Positions 21,027 through 33,063 are shown, counted from the first letter of the stretch. The stretch is 64,000 bases of DNA from Acanthosepion esculentum (GCA_964036315.1 OZ038517.1:18060684-18124683); one strand, 5' to 3'. The notes: a model not told the origin generated them from the letters alone. A program made the numbers and translations.

Positions 21027-21505
21027 ATGATTATGATGTTTGTAAAATCTGAAGATGCAATTTCTCAGTACTGCCAATTATGTGACGAACACAAGAATGT
21101 CATACGGCAAAATAAAAAAGTTTTTCATAAAATAGGGTTTTCAGAAAAAATGGTTTCTATCTTCAAAGACCATTCAAGAACCATCAAGAGAACGGTTAAT
21201 AAGTTAAAAAACAGGGAACAGTAGAGACAAAAACTGGATCAGGGGGTCACAGCAGGAAGAGGGATCATCATTTCCACTTAAAGATTAAAGATATCAATTA
21301 GAAAAGATCCAACTCAATCCATAAGACGTTTGGTACGTGAGAGAGGAGTTTCAGCTATAACAGTCCAAAGAGCAGTGAAAAAAGAGTTGGAAATGAAATC
21401 GTACGTGAAACGTGTGAGGTCCCTTGTTACTCCAGGACAGAAAGTTAGAAGATTAGAGAGGGCGAAGATCATCTTGAATAAGTTGGAAAATGATCCTGAA
21501 ACAAT
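21027..21505 (+). pseudogene. mariner/Tc1-like transposase N-terminal part
   Basis: Three frames join to SRTIKRTVNKLK, ETKTGSGGHSRKRDHHF, then QSIRRLVRERGVSAITVQRA, VKKELEMKSYVKRVRSL and RLERAKIILNKLENDPET. These are the paired helix-turn-helix DNA-binding domains and GSGG-type hinge of mariner-like transposases. Two frameshifts and a stop at 21222; the catalytic DDE domain is replaced by a short (TA)n at 21503. Confidence 0.7.
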
Positions 21506-21836
21506 ATATATATATATATACTTGAACTTTATTTCAATCTTTCATGAGCTTCCGATCCGTAGCTATGATTAATTAATTAATTTTCGTTTATGATCCATTT
21601 CATCACGATACTTCTGTTGAGCTTGGAGAGTAATTATACAGTCTTATTGCTCAAAGTAGAATCCAGTAGTGTTATAAAAACCTTAGAGAATTGCAGTAAG
21701 ATATTTTAAATCATTTCTAAGATACAACGTTTCAAATCGTAATCTAACAATTGGACAATTTTGCTGTTACAGGATTTGGACAATTTCACCCGCTAAATCA
21801 GAATTGAAATATAATTGAAAGAACGTTAATGACAGA

Positions 21837-21837
<1 letters not shown>
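21506..21837. other. Unassigned AT-rich stretch
   Basis: Nothing recognisable. Confidence 0.4.

Positions 21838-21890
<53 letters not shown>
21838..21890. repeat. (TA)n array
   Basis: About 26 TA units. Confidence 0.98.
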
Positions 21891-21893
<3 letters not shown>

Positions 21894-22012
21894 GAAATAT
21901 AGTCTTAAAGTGTGCTATATTTATGGGATAAAGTGCTCAATATTAGAGATAGAGCGTGTGTAAATATAAAAGTGAACATAGAAGTCAACACTTTGAGGCG
22001 ACAGTCTGTGCA

Positions 22013-22014
<2 letters not shown>
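21891..22014 (+). repeat. Family E repeat, copy 3
   Basis: GATAAAGTGCTCAATATTAG and AGTGAACATAGAAGTCAACA as in copy 1; bounded on both sides by (TA)n, so this gives the full unit of about 124 bp. Confidence 0.75.

Positions 22015-22084
<70 letters not shown>
22015..22084. repeat. (TA)n array with short (TG)n end
   Basis: About 30 TA units then TGTGTGTG. Confidence 0.98.
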
Positions 22085-22085
<1 letters not shown>

Positions 22086-22201
22086 TTAAAGCAGCCTCGT
22101 TGTGGGGAAACGATTAAGAATACCTTATTAATGATGATGATGCTGTTGATGATTATTAAAGTGATTGTAGTGATGATGGAATTGGTAGACCCTAAAAGAC
22201 G

Positions 22202-22774
22202 TACACCCTTGTGCAAATTAATTGAAAGAAAACGAATAATTTCGTTATTATTTACTCTCTTTTTGTATTTTTCTAATGAAAAGATAACACAGTGCACATG
22301 TTAGTACTTCGTATGTCCATTCCACGAAATCGTTCCTTGCAGATTGACCACAGATTCTCGATTGGACTTAAATCAGGGGAGTTTCCAGGCCAATCTATAG
22401 TACTTTGATTTGTTCACTGGTAAGGATTGCCATTGTGTTCGCTCAGCGTTACAATTTTCGCACGCTTCCTTGGAGTAACGTCCTTTGCAGACAATGGCCG
22501 TAGGACAACTAATCGACAGTCAAGACAATAGTGTCTGGGGATGATAAAACTCTGATGCAATCATGGATGACAGAATATTTTTCAAGGCCAAACAAATTTC
22601 ATCACACACCCCGAAAATAGATTCATATTACTGCACACCACTGCAAATCACCTAATCGGAGGAAAAAATAGAAATCGATTACACCCTGTCACTCCAGTGG
22701 GTCTAAAACTGACCGTATGGTAAATGAAAGGAAACTAAAATGGTAGTTTCAATTAATTTGGACAAGGGCGTGGA

Positions 22775-22775
<1 letters not shown>
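22202..22775 (-). mobile_element. Tc1-like element, internally deleted, with inverted ends
   Basis: Left end TACACCCTTGTGCAAATTAA is mirrored at the right end by the complement TTAATTTGGACAAGGGCGTG, giving arms of about 24 bp. Inside, the minus strand holds decayed transposase ending in WPGNSPDLSPIENLW (near 22400-22360), the third catalytic region of Tc1/mariner DDE enzymes, and upstream TLLSRLSISCPTAIVC. About 575 bp long, where full Tc1 elements are 1.3 kb or more. Two relatives lie at 54651 and 55240. Confidence 0.75.

Positions 22776-22819
<44 letters not shown>
22776..22819. repeat. (TG)n-(TA)n microsatellite
   Basis: About 11 TG units followed by 10 TA units. Confidence 0.95.
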
Positions 22820-23046
22820 GCACATTTCATTAAAAACGACTGAAAGGTGCTTTTATTTAGTTTTTTATATAATTTCTCGTGCGATCTAATAAAGTTTTTC
22901 TTTTCAGAGGATAAATTATATAAAAACTGTCCGAATATTCTTTTTATCCGATCGCTTTCGGCTATACATTTAGCCAACTAAATAAAAGCACCTTGTCAGT
23001 CGTTTTTAATGAAATCTGCATGAAAGAAGGATGGCTGCCTAAATAC

Positions 23047-23048
<2 letters not shown>
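22820..23048 (-). repeat. Family I unit as an inverted repeat (Penelope-like N-terminus)
   Basis: ATTTCATTAAAAACGACTGA at 22824 is mirrored at 22997-23013, arms of about 40 bp around a 115-bp loop. The minus strand reads SEKKNFIRSHEKLYKKLNKS; the plus right arm reads FNEICMKEGWLPKYTN before (TA)n. Compare 45900-46070, where both halves are on one strand. A hairpin with GCCGAAAGC lies at 22954-22975 (minus). Confidence 0.6.

Positions 23049-23110
<62 letters not shown>
23049..23110. repeat. (TA)n array
   Basis: About 31 TA units. Confidence 0.98.
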
Positions 23111-23113
<3 letters not shown>

Positions 23114-23520
23114 AGAGTGTAGAGTGTGGCACAAATATTTACTTCTTTTCTGTTAATTTACCCCAAATAATAGATGTAATATGGAGTGAAGAATTAAGCA
23201 AACGTTAGCGATGTTATCGTGCAAGAACGGTAACACTTGCTACTCTGTCACCAGACTTAGTGCCATTCTCTTGCGTGCCACCTTTACGTAATCCATTTCT
23301 CCTGCCACCGCTACCTATCGCTTGTCAAAGATCGATAGAATGCCGCTGATCGATCTGCTATGGCTGATGAAACGCGTTAAATGGCCGACAACGGAGTCGC
23401 ATATTGGCTCCTCTATGATGTTGCAGCTGACGATCATGCTTCAGTTACTCTCCTTCTGAAGCGATTCTTTCGCTACTTACTCTCCATTTTGTCATGAAAC
23501 TTTTTGTTTATTCGTGCGTT
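23111..23520. other. Unassigned, GC-richer stretch
   Basis: Apparently single-copy within the window and of balanced composition, but without a frame that I recognise. Confidence 0.4.
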
Positions 23521-24935
23521 TTTTTTCTTTCGGTTGTGTCGTTCTCCTTCCTTTGCAGATTTTTCTTTTATATCCTTTTCAAGTTTCTTTTTCATCTAAC
23601 GATTTTCTTTCTTTTGCGCAGTTTGCTTATAATATGAATAATTTCCTTCTTTCTCTCTCGTTCTATTTTTAGACGAGTCTTTCTTTCTTCTATCAAACCG
23701 TTTTAATTATGTTTTCTTTCTTCTTCTTTAAATAAATTCTTATTGCTTTCTTCTCCATTTCTTTCTTCATTATACTTCTTCATGCAATATATTTTTTCAT
23801 TTTTCTTTTTTTATAATGTATTCTTTATTCTATATTTTATCACTTTGTTACTTAGATACACTCTTTCTTTCTTTCTTCATATGATTCTTTCTTTCTTTCT
23901 TCATAAGGTTCTTTCTTTCTTGCTTTCTTCATGAGCTTATTTTTTCTTTCGTTTCTTCTTTCTTCGTAGGATTCTTTCTTCATAGGATACTTTCTTTCTT
24001 CATGAGATTATTTTTCCTTTCGTTCCTTCTTTTTTCGTTTGATTCTTTCTTTTTTTCTTCACGAGATACTTTCTTTCATTCTATCTTTCTTCTTTTCTTT
24101 ATGGGATTATTTATTTCTTTCGTTCTTTCTTTCTTTCTTTCTTCGTGAGATTTTTTTTTCTTTCGTCCTTTCATTCTTCGTGGGATTCTTTCTTTCTTCA
24201 TAAGATTCTTTCTTCCTTTCGTCAAGAGATTATTTTTCTTTCGTTCCTTTGTTTTTCATGGGATTCTTTTTATCTTCACGGGATTCTATCTTTCTTTCTT
24301 CATGAGATTACTTTTCCTTTCGTTCCTTCTTTCTTCGTAGGGTTCTTTCTTTCTGCATGAGATACTGTCTTTCATTCAATCTTTCTTTATTCCTTTCTTT
24401 ATTGGATTCTTTCTTCGAGGGATTTTTCTTTCTTTCTTCATGGAATACTTTGTTTCATTCTATCTTTCTTTCTTCCTTTCTTCGTAGGATTCTTTCTTTC
24501 TTCCTTTCTTTCTTCATGATTTTATTTTTTCTTCCGTTCTTTCTTCTTTTTTCTTTTTTCTTTCTTTCTTTCTTCATAAAGGTATTTCTTTTTTCCTTCT
24601 TTTTTCTACCTTTCTTTCTTCATAGGAGTATTACTTTCTTTCCTTCTTTTTCTTTCTTTCTTTCTTTCTTTCTTCATATATGTATTTCGTTCTTTCGTTC
24701 TTTTTTTCTTTGTCTCTTTACTCTAATTATTGATTGTTTCATCCTTTCTCCTTTTACAATCTTTCGTTCTTTTGTTTCGTTCTCATTTTTATTTTTACTC
24801 GTTTTCATTTTCTTTTCACTCAAATTGTTTCTGTATTTTTTCTTTTTCCTTCTCACTTTTTATAAACGTCTTTCTTTCTTTATACAACTATTTCTTTCTT
24901 TCTTCCCCCTTTCTTCTTTTCTTTATGGGATTATT

Positions 24936-24973
<38 letters not shown>

Positions 24974-25149
24974 TTCCTTCCTTTCTTTCTTTCTTTGTTT
25001 CTTCCTTCGTTTCTTTCTTTCCTTCTTTTTTCTTTCTTTCTTTCTTCCTTCCTTCCTTCCTTCCTTTCTTTCTTCACCCTTTCTTCCTTTCTTTATGGGA
25101 TTCTTTCTTTCTTTCTTCCCACTTTCTTCCTTTCTTTATGGGATTATTT

Positions 25150-25181
<32 letters not shown>

Positions 25182-25308
25182 TTTGTTTATGGGATTCTTT
25201 CTTTCTTTCTTTCTCCCCCCTTTCTTCCTTTTTTATGGGATTATTTCTTTCTTTCTTTCTTTCTTCCTTTCTTTCTTTCTTCCCCCTTTCTTCCTTTCTT
25301 TAAGGGAT

Positions 25309-25348
<40 letters not shown>

Positions 25349-25365
25349 TTCCTTAAGTTTCTATC
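23521..25365. repeat. Polypyrimidine (CTTT)n tract with higher-order units
   Basis: About 1.8 kb of CTTT/CCTT units. Between 23870 and 24520 an interruption of the type CATGAGATT or CATAGGATT recurs every 35-60 bp; from 25060 the interruption TTTATGGGATT recurs about every 55-60 bp. A 381-codon open frame across it consists of Phe, Leu and Ser and is not a gene. Confidence 0.95.
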
Positions 25366-26155
25366 TGTACTTCTCCCTCGCTAATCTTATCCACTATTAC
25401 CACACTTGCCCCTGTCATTTATTCTCAAATCACCCCACCCCCGACATCATATTCCGTAATGCAGGTGATAAACTCATCGTATGGTTTTACCAATATTTAT
25501 GATCACCGATCCCAAAAAACTCGCCTCAAATCAATAATACCCTCAGCAAATTATCAGGGGCAGGACACTCGATCTTTCGTAGGAGTCGCGCCATTTTAAT
25601 TTTGGAAAGCAAATTAACTTATCATGTCTTGATCCTAAGATAAAAGGGAGATGTTCTTTTAAAATCGCAACCTACCCCCGCCCTCATAAATCTTTACCAT
25701 TCCATTTCACTCATTCGTATCGGCTTGAATGTCTAAATATATTCTGCCGGTTTTAAGCCGAGTTTTGACTGCTTTATCTCAGCTTAACCGGCGTTCTGTT
25801 CCTTCATTTTAACCCCGCAACCCACCTGGCAGCCCACCAACGACGATTCCTTTTCCATGAAATCGTTTATGTCCCGGGCAATCCCTTCGATATGCGGCGA
25901 TTCATTCAATCAGCAAATTGACTCTGTCTCCAAGGGAATCCGGAGAATCAAGTCATCAGTTATTCGTCATCTACAAATCCTCCATTTTCCCGGACGAAGG
26001 AAATTATTTGAATCAAAGTGACGGGAAAAAATCGATTTGAGTAAAAAGAGAAACAAACGTCATAGGAAAGTTCTGTCTCATTTTATAGCTATTAATAATT
26101 GTCTCTGCTATTTAATCAACTTATAGAAGATTGGATCAACCTATTTATCTATTTT
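25366..26155. other. Unassigned, low-repeat stretch
   Basis: About 790 bp of ordinary composition with no other copy in the window and no recognised frame. It is the best candidate here for unique host DNA. Confidence 0.45.
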
Positions 26156-26862
<707 letters not shown>

Positions 26863-27262
26863 GGAATTTAAGGGACAAAACGCGTATTGAAATGATACAA
26901 TTTCTTCAACCCTTTTGAACCTTATATTTATCAAGAGAAAATTTACGAATGTAACAGAAGAAGAAGAAAGAACTGCTTCTTAATTCGGAAAGAAAAAAAC
27001 AAGGGATGTTGATGAAAAGAGAATCGGGTAGTAAACCATTTGAATGCCATCACATCGCAAACTCCATTATTACTCGGTTTAACTTTAACGTCATATTCTG
27101 TACGAAGAAACTAATTATATTTGGCTCTTGGGAAATAAATTGATGTGGAAGCACTCGATTTTGGAATTTTTGATTAAGAAGATATTTTGGTAAGTTTCGC
27201 CACAAATCTGTCCATTGAAACTCATAGACGGTTTAAGATACACAACGAATTTAATTATATTC
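26863..27262. other. Unassigned stretch
   Basis: Nothing recognisable. Confidence 0.4.
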
Positions 27263-27397
27263 TATTTTATATTTTGATACAGCTCTTTCTTTCTTTTTCT
27301 TTTTTCATAGCGTTATTTCTTTCTTACTTTAATTTCTTCATAGCTATTTCTTTCTTTCTTTCTTTCATTCTTCCTTCCTTTCTTTCTTTCTTTCTTC

Positions 27398-27429
<32 letters not shown>

Positions 27430-27918
27430 ACAAAACTATTTATTTTTCTTCCTTCTTTATTTCTTTATCCATAGAGATCTTTCTTTCTTTTTTCTTCGTT
27501 TCTTTGTATACCTTTTTCTTTCTTTCTTCCTTTCTTTCTTTCTTTCTTTCTTTCTTCATAAATCTTTTTCTTTCTTCTTCATAAATCTATTTTATTCCTT
27601 CTTTCTTTCTTTGTACAGCTTTTTCTCTCTTTCTTTCTTTCTTTCTTTATGTTTTTCATAGAGAGGTTTCTTTCTTTCTTCATAAATCTTTTTCTTTCTT
27701 TCTTCTTCATAATTCTATTACTTTCTTTCTTTCGTTCTTTCTTTCTTTGTACAGCTTATCTTTCTTTCTTACTTTCTTTCTTCATAGAGACGTTTCTTTC
27801 TTTCTTTCTTTCTTTCTTCATAAATCTTTTTCTTTCTTTCTTCATGATAATTCTATTCATTTCTTTCTTTCTTCATAAAGACGATTCTTTCTATTTTCTT
27901 TCTTTCTTTCTTTTGTTT
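27263..27918. repeat. Second polypyrimidine (CTTT)n tract
   Basis: Same style as 23521-25365, with the interruption CATAAATCTTTTT or CATAGAGACG recurring. Confidence 0.95.
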
Positions 27919-27961
27919 CGCGGCGTTAACAGGAAAAATATTTCAACAATATCAGCATCAG

Positions 27962-28085
27962 TAGTTTACCGCGACATCACGTTAAAACACCGGTTCCTCT
28001 AAAATCACTGAAGTTAAGCAACTTCGAATCTGGTCAATATCTAGATGGGTGACCGTGCTGTCCGCCTCAATGTGCATGTGGTATA
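27962..28085 (+). pseudogene. 5S rRNA-like sequence, copy 1 (degenerate)
   Basis: Shows TTAAAACACCGGTTCCTCT, ATCACTGAAGTTAAGCAAC and GATGGGTGACCGTG in the order of 5S rRNA, including the A-box region and C-box region of its internal promoter. The centre and 3' end have diverged. Either a 5S pseudogene or the head of a 5S-derived SINE. Confidence 0.8.
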
Positions 28086-28439
28086 ATGTATAATGGCTCG
28101 GGATTGTTAATCGGAGAGCAGGGTTCGTTATATTCCTTTACGAGCAAATACTCTGGCGAAAGGCATGAACGCATCTCTTCTTCCCTAACCTATGGCATAA
28201 TTAGTAACGTTTTTAACACTAAAACCATTCTTAGCTAAAAAAAAAGTTATTGCAATCTAAAATTTTTTCCTACCTTTAAATAACATAAAGGGGTGATAAA
28301 CCGTAAAAAACGAACCAATCAATATACATTAGCGAGACAATTACATTAAGTGGTTCAATGCTTGATTTCTGCTTTAAATGTTGATTCTGTTTCGTAACGG
28401 ATTCAAAAATAATAGATCAAGATAATAGATATTATCGAA
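28086..28439. other. Unassigned stretch after the 5S-like head
   Basis: 28086-28180 may be body of a 5S-derived SINE, but the other two 5S-like copies have no clear match to it. Confidence 0.3.
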
Positions 28440-28606
28440 GTGATTAAAGGACAAAAATCAAGACACACATAGCAAGAAGTAAGGATTACAGGTGGAGCAA
28501 AAGGTGGCTTAATTGATGAACAAGTACGGTATAAGACCAAACAGAAGATGGAAACGTGGCATTGAAGGATTAGATCGTAAAGTAATGGTAGGGTTTTGAT
28601 TTTGTA
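28440..28606 (+). pseudogene. LINE C-terminal remnant, tentative
   Basis: Ends RPNRRWKRGIEGLDRKVMVG then stop; upstream scraps read IARSKDYRWSKR. The combination of an IAR...RW segment followed by an RP...RW segment is usual near LINE ORF2 ends. Too decayed to assign a clade. Confidence 0.35.
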
Positions 28607-28885
28607 CTTTCCATTTAAGTTTTCATTGGTTTCTTCTCGCTATAATGGCCACTATTCATTTCCGAGTCCACATATATGATAGAATGTCTCGCTAATCCCC
28701 ATTGCAGTAGCTCGCTCAGGCATGTTTTGGGGGTTTTAAACGTAACTAAAGAGAAACGAAACAATATGCCATTTCTCGGGTTGATTGCTTAAATTGTTAA
28801 AAGGCAATTCTTTGACTCAATATACATTTGACAACTCCTAAAACACCGGCAATGAAAAATATTATTTTGGCGCGAAAATTTCTTT
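28607..28885. other. Unassigned stretch
   Basis: Nothing recognisable. Confidence 0.4.
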
Positions 28886-29612
28886 TTGGTTTGGTTTGGA
28901 TTTGTTTTACGGCATATCAACACCTCAAAGGGTTATTTAATGCCGACAAGGTTTTTATTGCTAGTAAATTTTTTTTCAAAAACTTATTGCTGGTAATATT
29001 TTTTTTTTCAAAAATCGATTGCTGGTAATATTTTTTTTTTCAAAAATCGATTGCTGGTAATATTTTTTTTTTTCAAAAATCGATTGCTGGTAATATTTTT
29101 TTTTCAAAAATGCATTGCTGGTAATATTTTTTCCAGAAATGTATTGCTGGTAATAATGTATTGCTGGTAATATTTTTTCCTTAAAAATATCCATTGATGG
29201 TAATATTTTTACAAAAATGTATTGCTGGTATTAAAACCTATTTTTACACATTCATAGTGTTTTGGCCCCAGTTTGGTAGTTAACTATTTGCCCATAGCTG
29301 GGACCCTAACATGTGTTACCACCCCTAGTCAGAGTGGACTTGGGGACACCAGAGGATGTTTCACGCCTCTCAAAATCTCCTGATCAGAGGCCTTGCTGTT
29401 GGACGTAGTCTATCGTCTTACCCAGGACGCGATTGTAGTTTATCGTCTTATCCAGGTAGCCGGATGTAGTTTATCGTCTTACCCAGGACGCGGATATAGT
29501 TTATCGTCTTACCCAGGACGCGGATGTAGTTTATTGTCTTACCCAGGATGCGGAGGTAGTTTATCGTCTTACCCAGGACGCGGATATAGTTTATCGTCTT
29601 ACATAGCACGCA
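28886..29612 (+). mobile_element. Retroposon family D, copy 2, expanded
   Basis: Starts GGTTTGGTTTGGATTTG at about 28886. Seven to eight units of ATTGCTGGTAATATTTTTTT (28985-29240), then the GGGACCCTAACATGTGTTAC block, then seven 30-bp units containing GTAGTTTATCGTCTTACCCA (29397-29612). Both internal tandem regions are longer than in the other copies. The in-frame decapeptide reading of the 30-bp units is a by-product. Confidence 0.8.
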
Positions 29613-29649
29613 ATTTCGTCTCCATTAGAATTTTACTATTCAGATATAT

Positions 29650-30010
29650 AAATTCTTCATCTGTGTAGAAGAATTTACTTATCTGGACAGTAAAATCAGT
29701 AACTGCAAAAACGACGCATTGGTAAAGTCTGGTGTGCCGTCGATAAGTTATCTCTAGTGTGGAGGTCTGGACTTCCAGACCACATGAAAAGGAACATCTT
29801 TCTAACAACTGTTACATCGGTTCTGTTGTATGGCTGCTCGATATGGACCATTTCACGGAAACTGGAAAGAAGATTGGACGGAGTCTATATTCGAATCCTA
29901 AAAGTGGCTTTGAATGTTACTTGTTTAGATCGTCTGACCAATGGCACTTTGTCCAGTGTCAGACTTCAAAAAAGAGCGTACTGAGAAAGACAGTATTCGG
30001 AAAATGCTAT
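29650..30010 (+). pseudogene. RTE-like LINE ORF C-terminal region
   Basis: FTYLDSKIS (29660) then, shifted, IGKVWCAVDKLSLVWRSGL, PDHMKRNIFLTTVTSVLLYG, CSIWTISRKLERRLDGVYIR and ILKVALNV. This is the segment after the reverse transcriptase in RTE-type LINEs common in invertebrates. At least two frameshifts. Confidence 0.75.
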
Positions 30011-30025
30011 TGAACTTCCAACGCC

Positions 30026-30625
30026 ATGATCTTTTCAGTTGGAACTTTCAATGTACGGATCTTGATCCGGAGCGAGAAGCAAGAACAGTTAGCGACGGAC
30101 ATAGAAAATTACAAAGTGGACGTGTGTTGCTTACAAGAGGCAAAAATTGGACCTGGTCTGAACAGTAACATCGGCAAAAACAAACACCAGCTGATATGTT
30201 TAGAGATAGAATACAGACATTATGGAAACGGATTTGTTGTCAAGAGTAAATGGAGGAATAATGTACATCGACGTTGTAAAATATCAGACCGTGGGTCTGT
30301 AATACGGCTCACTGAAAAAAATACGAATGTGAACATAAAGAATGCATCCATAATGCTAACTAAGCCATGGAGTTTCACTTTGAAAAAACTGACTTCAAAA
30401 AGTTTAGAGGTCATCCAAGAACTACCATAATCCCAACATTGAGCCGAGACATTCAAAGAACTAGGCAGAAAGATCCCACTTTTCCTTTGGAGATGTTTAC
30501 AATCAAGGAAGATCTGCAACGAATCCGCAAACTCGCAGACGACAGAGAAGGCGGGCAAAATATTGTCGAATCGAATCCGTATAAAATATCACTGAAGATG
30601 AGAGAACATGTTAATTCATGACTTC
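30026..30625 (+). pseudogene. RTE-like LINE: endonuclease N-terminus fused to ORF end
   Basis: 30026-30340 reads FSVGTFNVRILIRSEKQEQL, ATDIENYKVDVCCLQEAKIG and HYGNGFVVKSKW: the N-terminal part of an AP-type endonuclease, with the Asn of the FNVR motif and the Glu of LQEAK. After 30400 the frame becomes HPRTTIIPTLSRDIQRTRQK and DLQRIRKLADDRE, which looks like the extreme C-terminus, so the reverse transcriptase is deleted. The 3' end (GACTTCAAATCAAAACAGTT, ATG repeats) recurs at 32970-33060. Confidence 0.7.
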
Positions 30626-31039
30626 AAATCAAAACAGTTTTGATGATGATGATAGCTACACATAATTTTTGTCTTACCAATTGCAACCCTGATGATGATC
30701 TTAGAAAGAGATGGAAAGTACTTGCGAAATAAAAGTGATTTTCACTGTTACAGTGCATTTCTCACATCATTTGATTGTAATACACGGAAAAGATATTCGT
30801 GAATATGAACGGATTATTCTAAAAATAAGCAGACATAATGATTGAAATTTATTTAATCAGTCATACCTAAAAAAAGAATTTGCTACATAAATACATAAAT
30901 TATTTTAGTAGTAAACTTTGTCATAGATTTTCCTAAAACAGGAGTTCTTTACTGGGGGCTATTATGAAGTTCTGAACGAGGAGAGGGGAATATCAGGGTT
31001 TCAAGAGAGGGGTAAAAAACTTTTTTACTCTTCCTTGAT
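30626..31039. other. Unassigned stretch
   Basis: Nothing recognisable. Confidence 0.4.
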
Positions 31040-31300
31040 TTTTATTTACAGAATGTGGAGCCCATCATGTGTGTCAAGAAAAAAAAAGGCGCTATGATAG
31101 ATCTGATATTTAATTTCCCATTCATCCTCATCAATGTAGAAAAAAAAGGCCCCAGTGCGTAATTTGTTGCAAAGCTTTGTCAAATGATTCTTTGAAACTA
31201 ACAAAGTTTAAAAAGCATTTGCAGAATGTTCATCCCTCTACACAAGGACAGGGGAAAAGAGTTTTTTGAATGTCAGGGAAAGGATCTTAAAACTAATTAC
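31040..31300 (+). pseudogene. hAT-type BED zinc finger fragment, copy 1
   Basis: KRRYDRSDI, then PQCVICCKALSNDSLKLTKF, KKHLQNVHPSTQGQGK. The CxxC...HxxxxH pattern and wording match the BED finger of ZBED5-like hAT transposase-derived proteins, which binds transposon ends. The following FFECQGK is out of frame. No catalytic domain. Confidence 0.7.
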
Positions 31301-31611
31301 TGTACATTTATTCAAGGTTAAAAATCTATCAACATTTTCTGAGTGCTATGCTATTTACCAATAAATGGAAAGAGATGTGGGTTCATGCCTTTCTTAATTA
31401 CTGTACATGTATTTAAGGTTTAAAATATATCAACATTTTCTATTAAATTTGTAAAATTCCTCTATAGCAATAATCAATGTAAATGTATATGTAAATGTAT
31501 ATATATATATGTATATTTATATGTATATGTAAATGTATATGTATATGTAAATGTATATGTATAAATAGGAAAAAGAATGGAGATTTTCAATAATATATGA
31601 ATATTATTGTT
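31301..31611. repeat. Linker of the hAT duplication
   Basis: TTACTGTACATTTATTCAAG and the block TTTACCAATAAATGGAAAGA recur at 32165-32280 in the same order; 31480-31565 is AT-rich simple sequence (GTAAATGTATAT units). Confidence 0.7.
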
Positions 31612-31924
31612 ATTAAATGATTCTTTGAAACCAACAAAATTGAAAGAAAATTCGCAGGATGTTCATCCCTCTACACAAGGACAGGGGAAAAGAGTTTTTT
31701 GAAGATCTGGGAAAGGATCTCAAAGCTAATTACTGTATATGCATTTAAGGTTTAAAATACATCAACATTTTCTGTTGCTATTAAATTTGTAAAACATCTC
31801 TATAAAAATAATCCATGTATATGTACTAATATGGGAAAGAATGAAGATTTTCAATAATGTATGAATACGTGGAATGCACCATTTTAGTCTGACAATCTTG
31901 GGAAGGATGATGGGGAATACAGAA
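31612..31924 (+). pseudogene. hAT BED fragment, copy 2 (partial)
   Basis: Starts within the finger (ATGATTCTTTGAAACCAACA) and runs through the CATCCCTCTACACAAGGACA block; the CxxC half is missing. Confidence 0.6.
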
Positions 31925-32290
31925 TTTGGTGCCCATCGTGAGTGTCAAAAAACGACGCTATGATAGATCTGATATTCAATATGGATTCCCATTCATCCTC
32001 ATCAATGGAGAAGAAAAGACCCTAGTGTGTATTTTGTTGCAAAGCTTTGTCAAATGATTCTTTGAAACTAACAAAGTTTAAAAAGCATTTGTAGAATGTT
32101 CATCCCTCTACCCAAGGAGAGGGGAAAAGATTTTTTGAATGTCAGGGAAAGGATCTTAAAACTAATTACTGTACATGTATTCAAGGTTAAAAATCTATCA
32201 ACATTTTCTGAGTGCTATGCTATTTACCAATAAATGGAAAGAGATGTGGGTTCATGCCTTTCTTAAGAGCATCAGTGTAAAGGGAATTAA
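31925..32290 (+). pseudogene. hAT BED fragment, copy 3
   Basis: Best upstream part: KRRYDRSDIQYGFPFILING, then EEKT and, after an indel, the finger as in copy 1. Followed by the same linker; copy 1 to copy 3 spacing is 870 bp. Confidence 0.7.
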
Positions 32291-32694
32291 CATTAGAAAA
32301 CTTCAAAAGGAACAGGAAACGCAATCCTAAGAAGTAAACAAAGGATAAACCTCTACTCCTGTTCAAAAGACTGTGGAGGAAGTGGTAGCTTCAAACTTTA
32401 CTTCCAGGCCCTTACAATATATCACCATTCTTGGTACATTTTCTGTTGTCACAATGTAGGATAGTCAGGGACGAAGGTAATGGATAGAAAAAGAAAAAGA
32501 ATATAGATGACGTTGGCTAGATTGAAACAAAATAATATTCTTTCAAAAAAATTGAAACTACCAGCATCTATCGTTTCGTGCGCATGTGTAGACCTGGCAA
32601 CATAAATAAAGCCCAGTCCAATTAAATTCTAACGGATAAAAGGCGTCGCAAAATTTCTTTTCCAATTTGCTCTGTTTATAATAAATATAAAATA
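32291..32694. other. Unassigned stretch
   Basis: Nothing recognisable. Confidence 0.4.
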
Positions 32695-32754
32695 AATATA
32701 TTAATTCAGGCCGATAAATGTCGTTAATACTGTTTATTATAAACAGAACATTTT
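32695..32754 (+). mobile_element. SINE B tail fragment
   Basis: ATTCAGGCCGATAAATGTCG then TTTATTATAAACAGAACATT, joined directly to hAT copy 4. Confidence 0.6.
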
Positions 32755-32965
32755 GTTGCAAAGCTTTGTCAAATGTTTCTTTGAAACCAACAAAGTTTAA
32801 AAAGCATTTGCAGAATGTTCATCCCTCTACCCAAGGAGAGGGGAAAAGATTTTTTTGAATGTCAGGGAAAGGATCTTAAAACTAATTACTGTACATGTAT
32901 TCAAGATTTAAAATACATCAACATGTTCTGTTGCTATTAAATTTGTAAAAATCGTCTATAAAAAT
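32755..32965 (+). pseudogene. hAT BED fragment, copy 4
   Basis: TTGTTGCAAAGCTTTGTCAA onward as in copy 1, with the linker to 32965. Confidence 0.65.
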
Positions 32966-33063
32966 AATCCACAGAGAAGACGGGTAAAATATTGTCGAAT
33001 CAGTGTAAAATATGACTGAAGATTATTCATGACGTCAAATCGAAACAGTTTTGACAATGAGAG
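32966..33063 (+). repeat. RTE LINE 3' end scrap and LTR target site
   Basis: GGGTAAAATATTGTCGAATC and CGAAACAGTTTTGA match 30550-30650. The LTR at 33064 is inserted into its ATGAGAG end. Confidence 0.7.

Noticed and set aside
24357..25502. 381-codon open frame on the plus strand
   Set aside because: Composed almost only of Phe, Leu and Ser from a (CTTT)n tract; no non-repetitive domain.
29393..29668. Protein with a repeated decapeptide (SLSSYPGRG type)
   Set aside because: The 30-bp tail unit of retroposon D happens to be a multiple of three; frame start and end lie in unrelated sequence.
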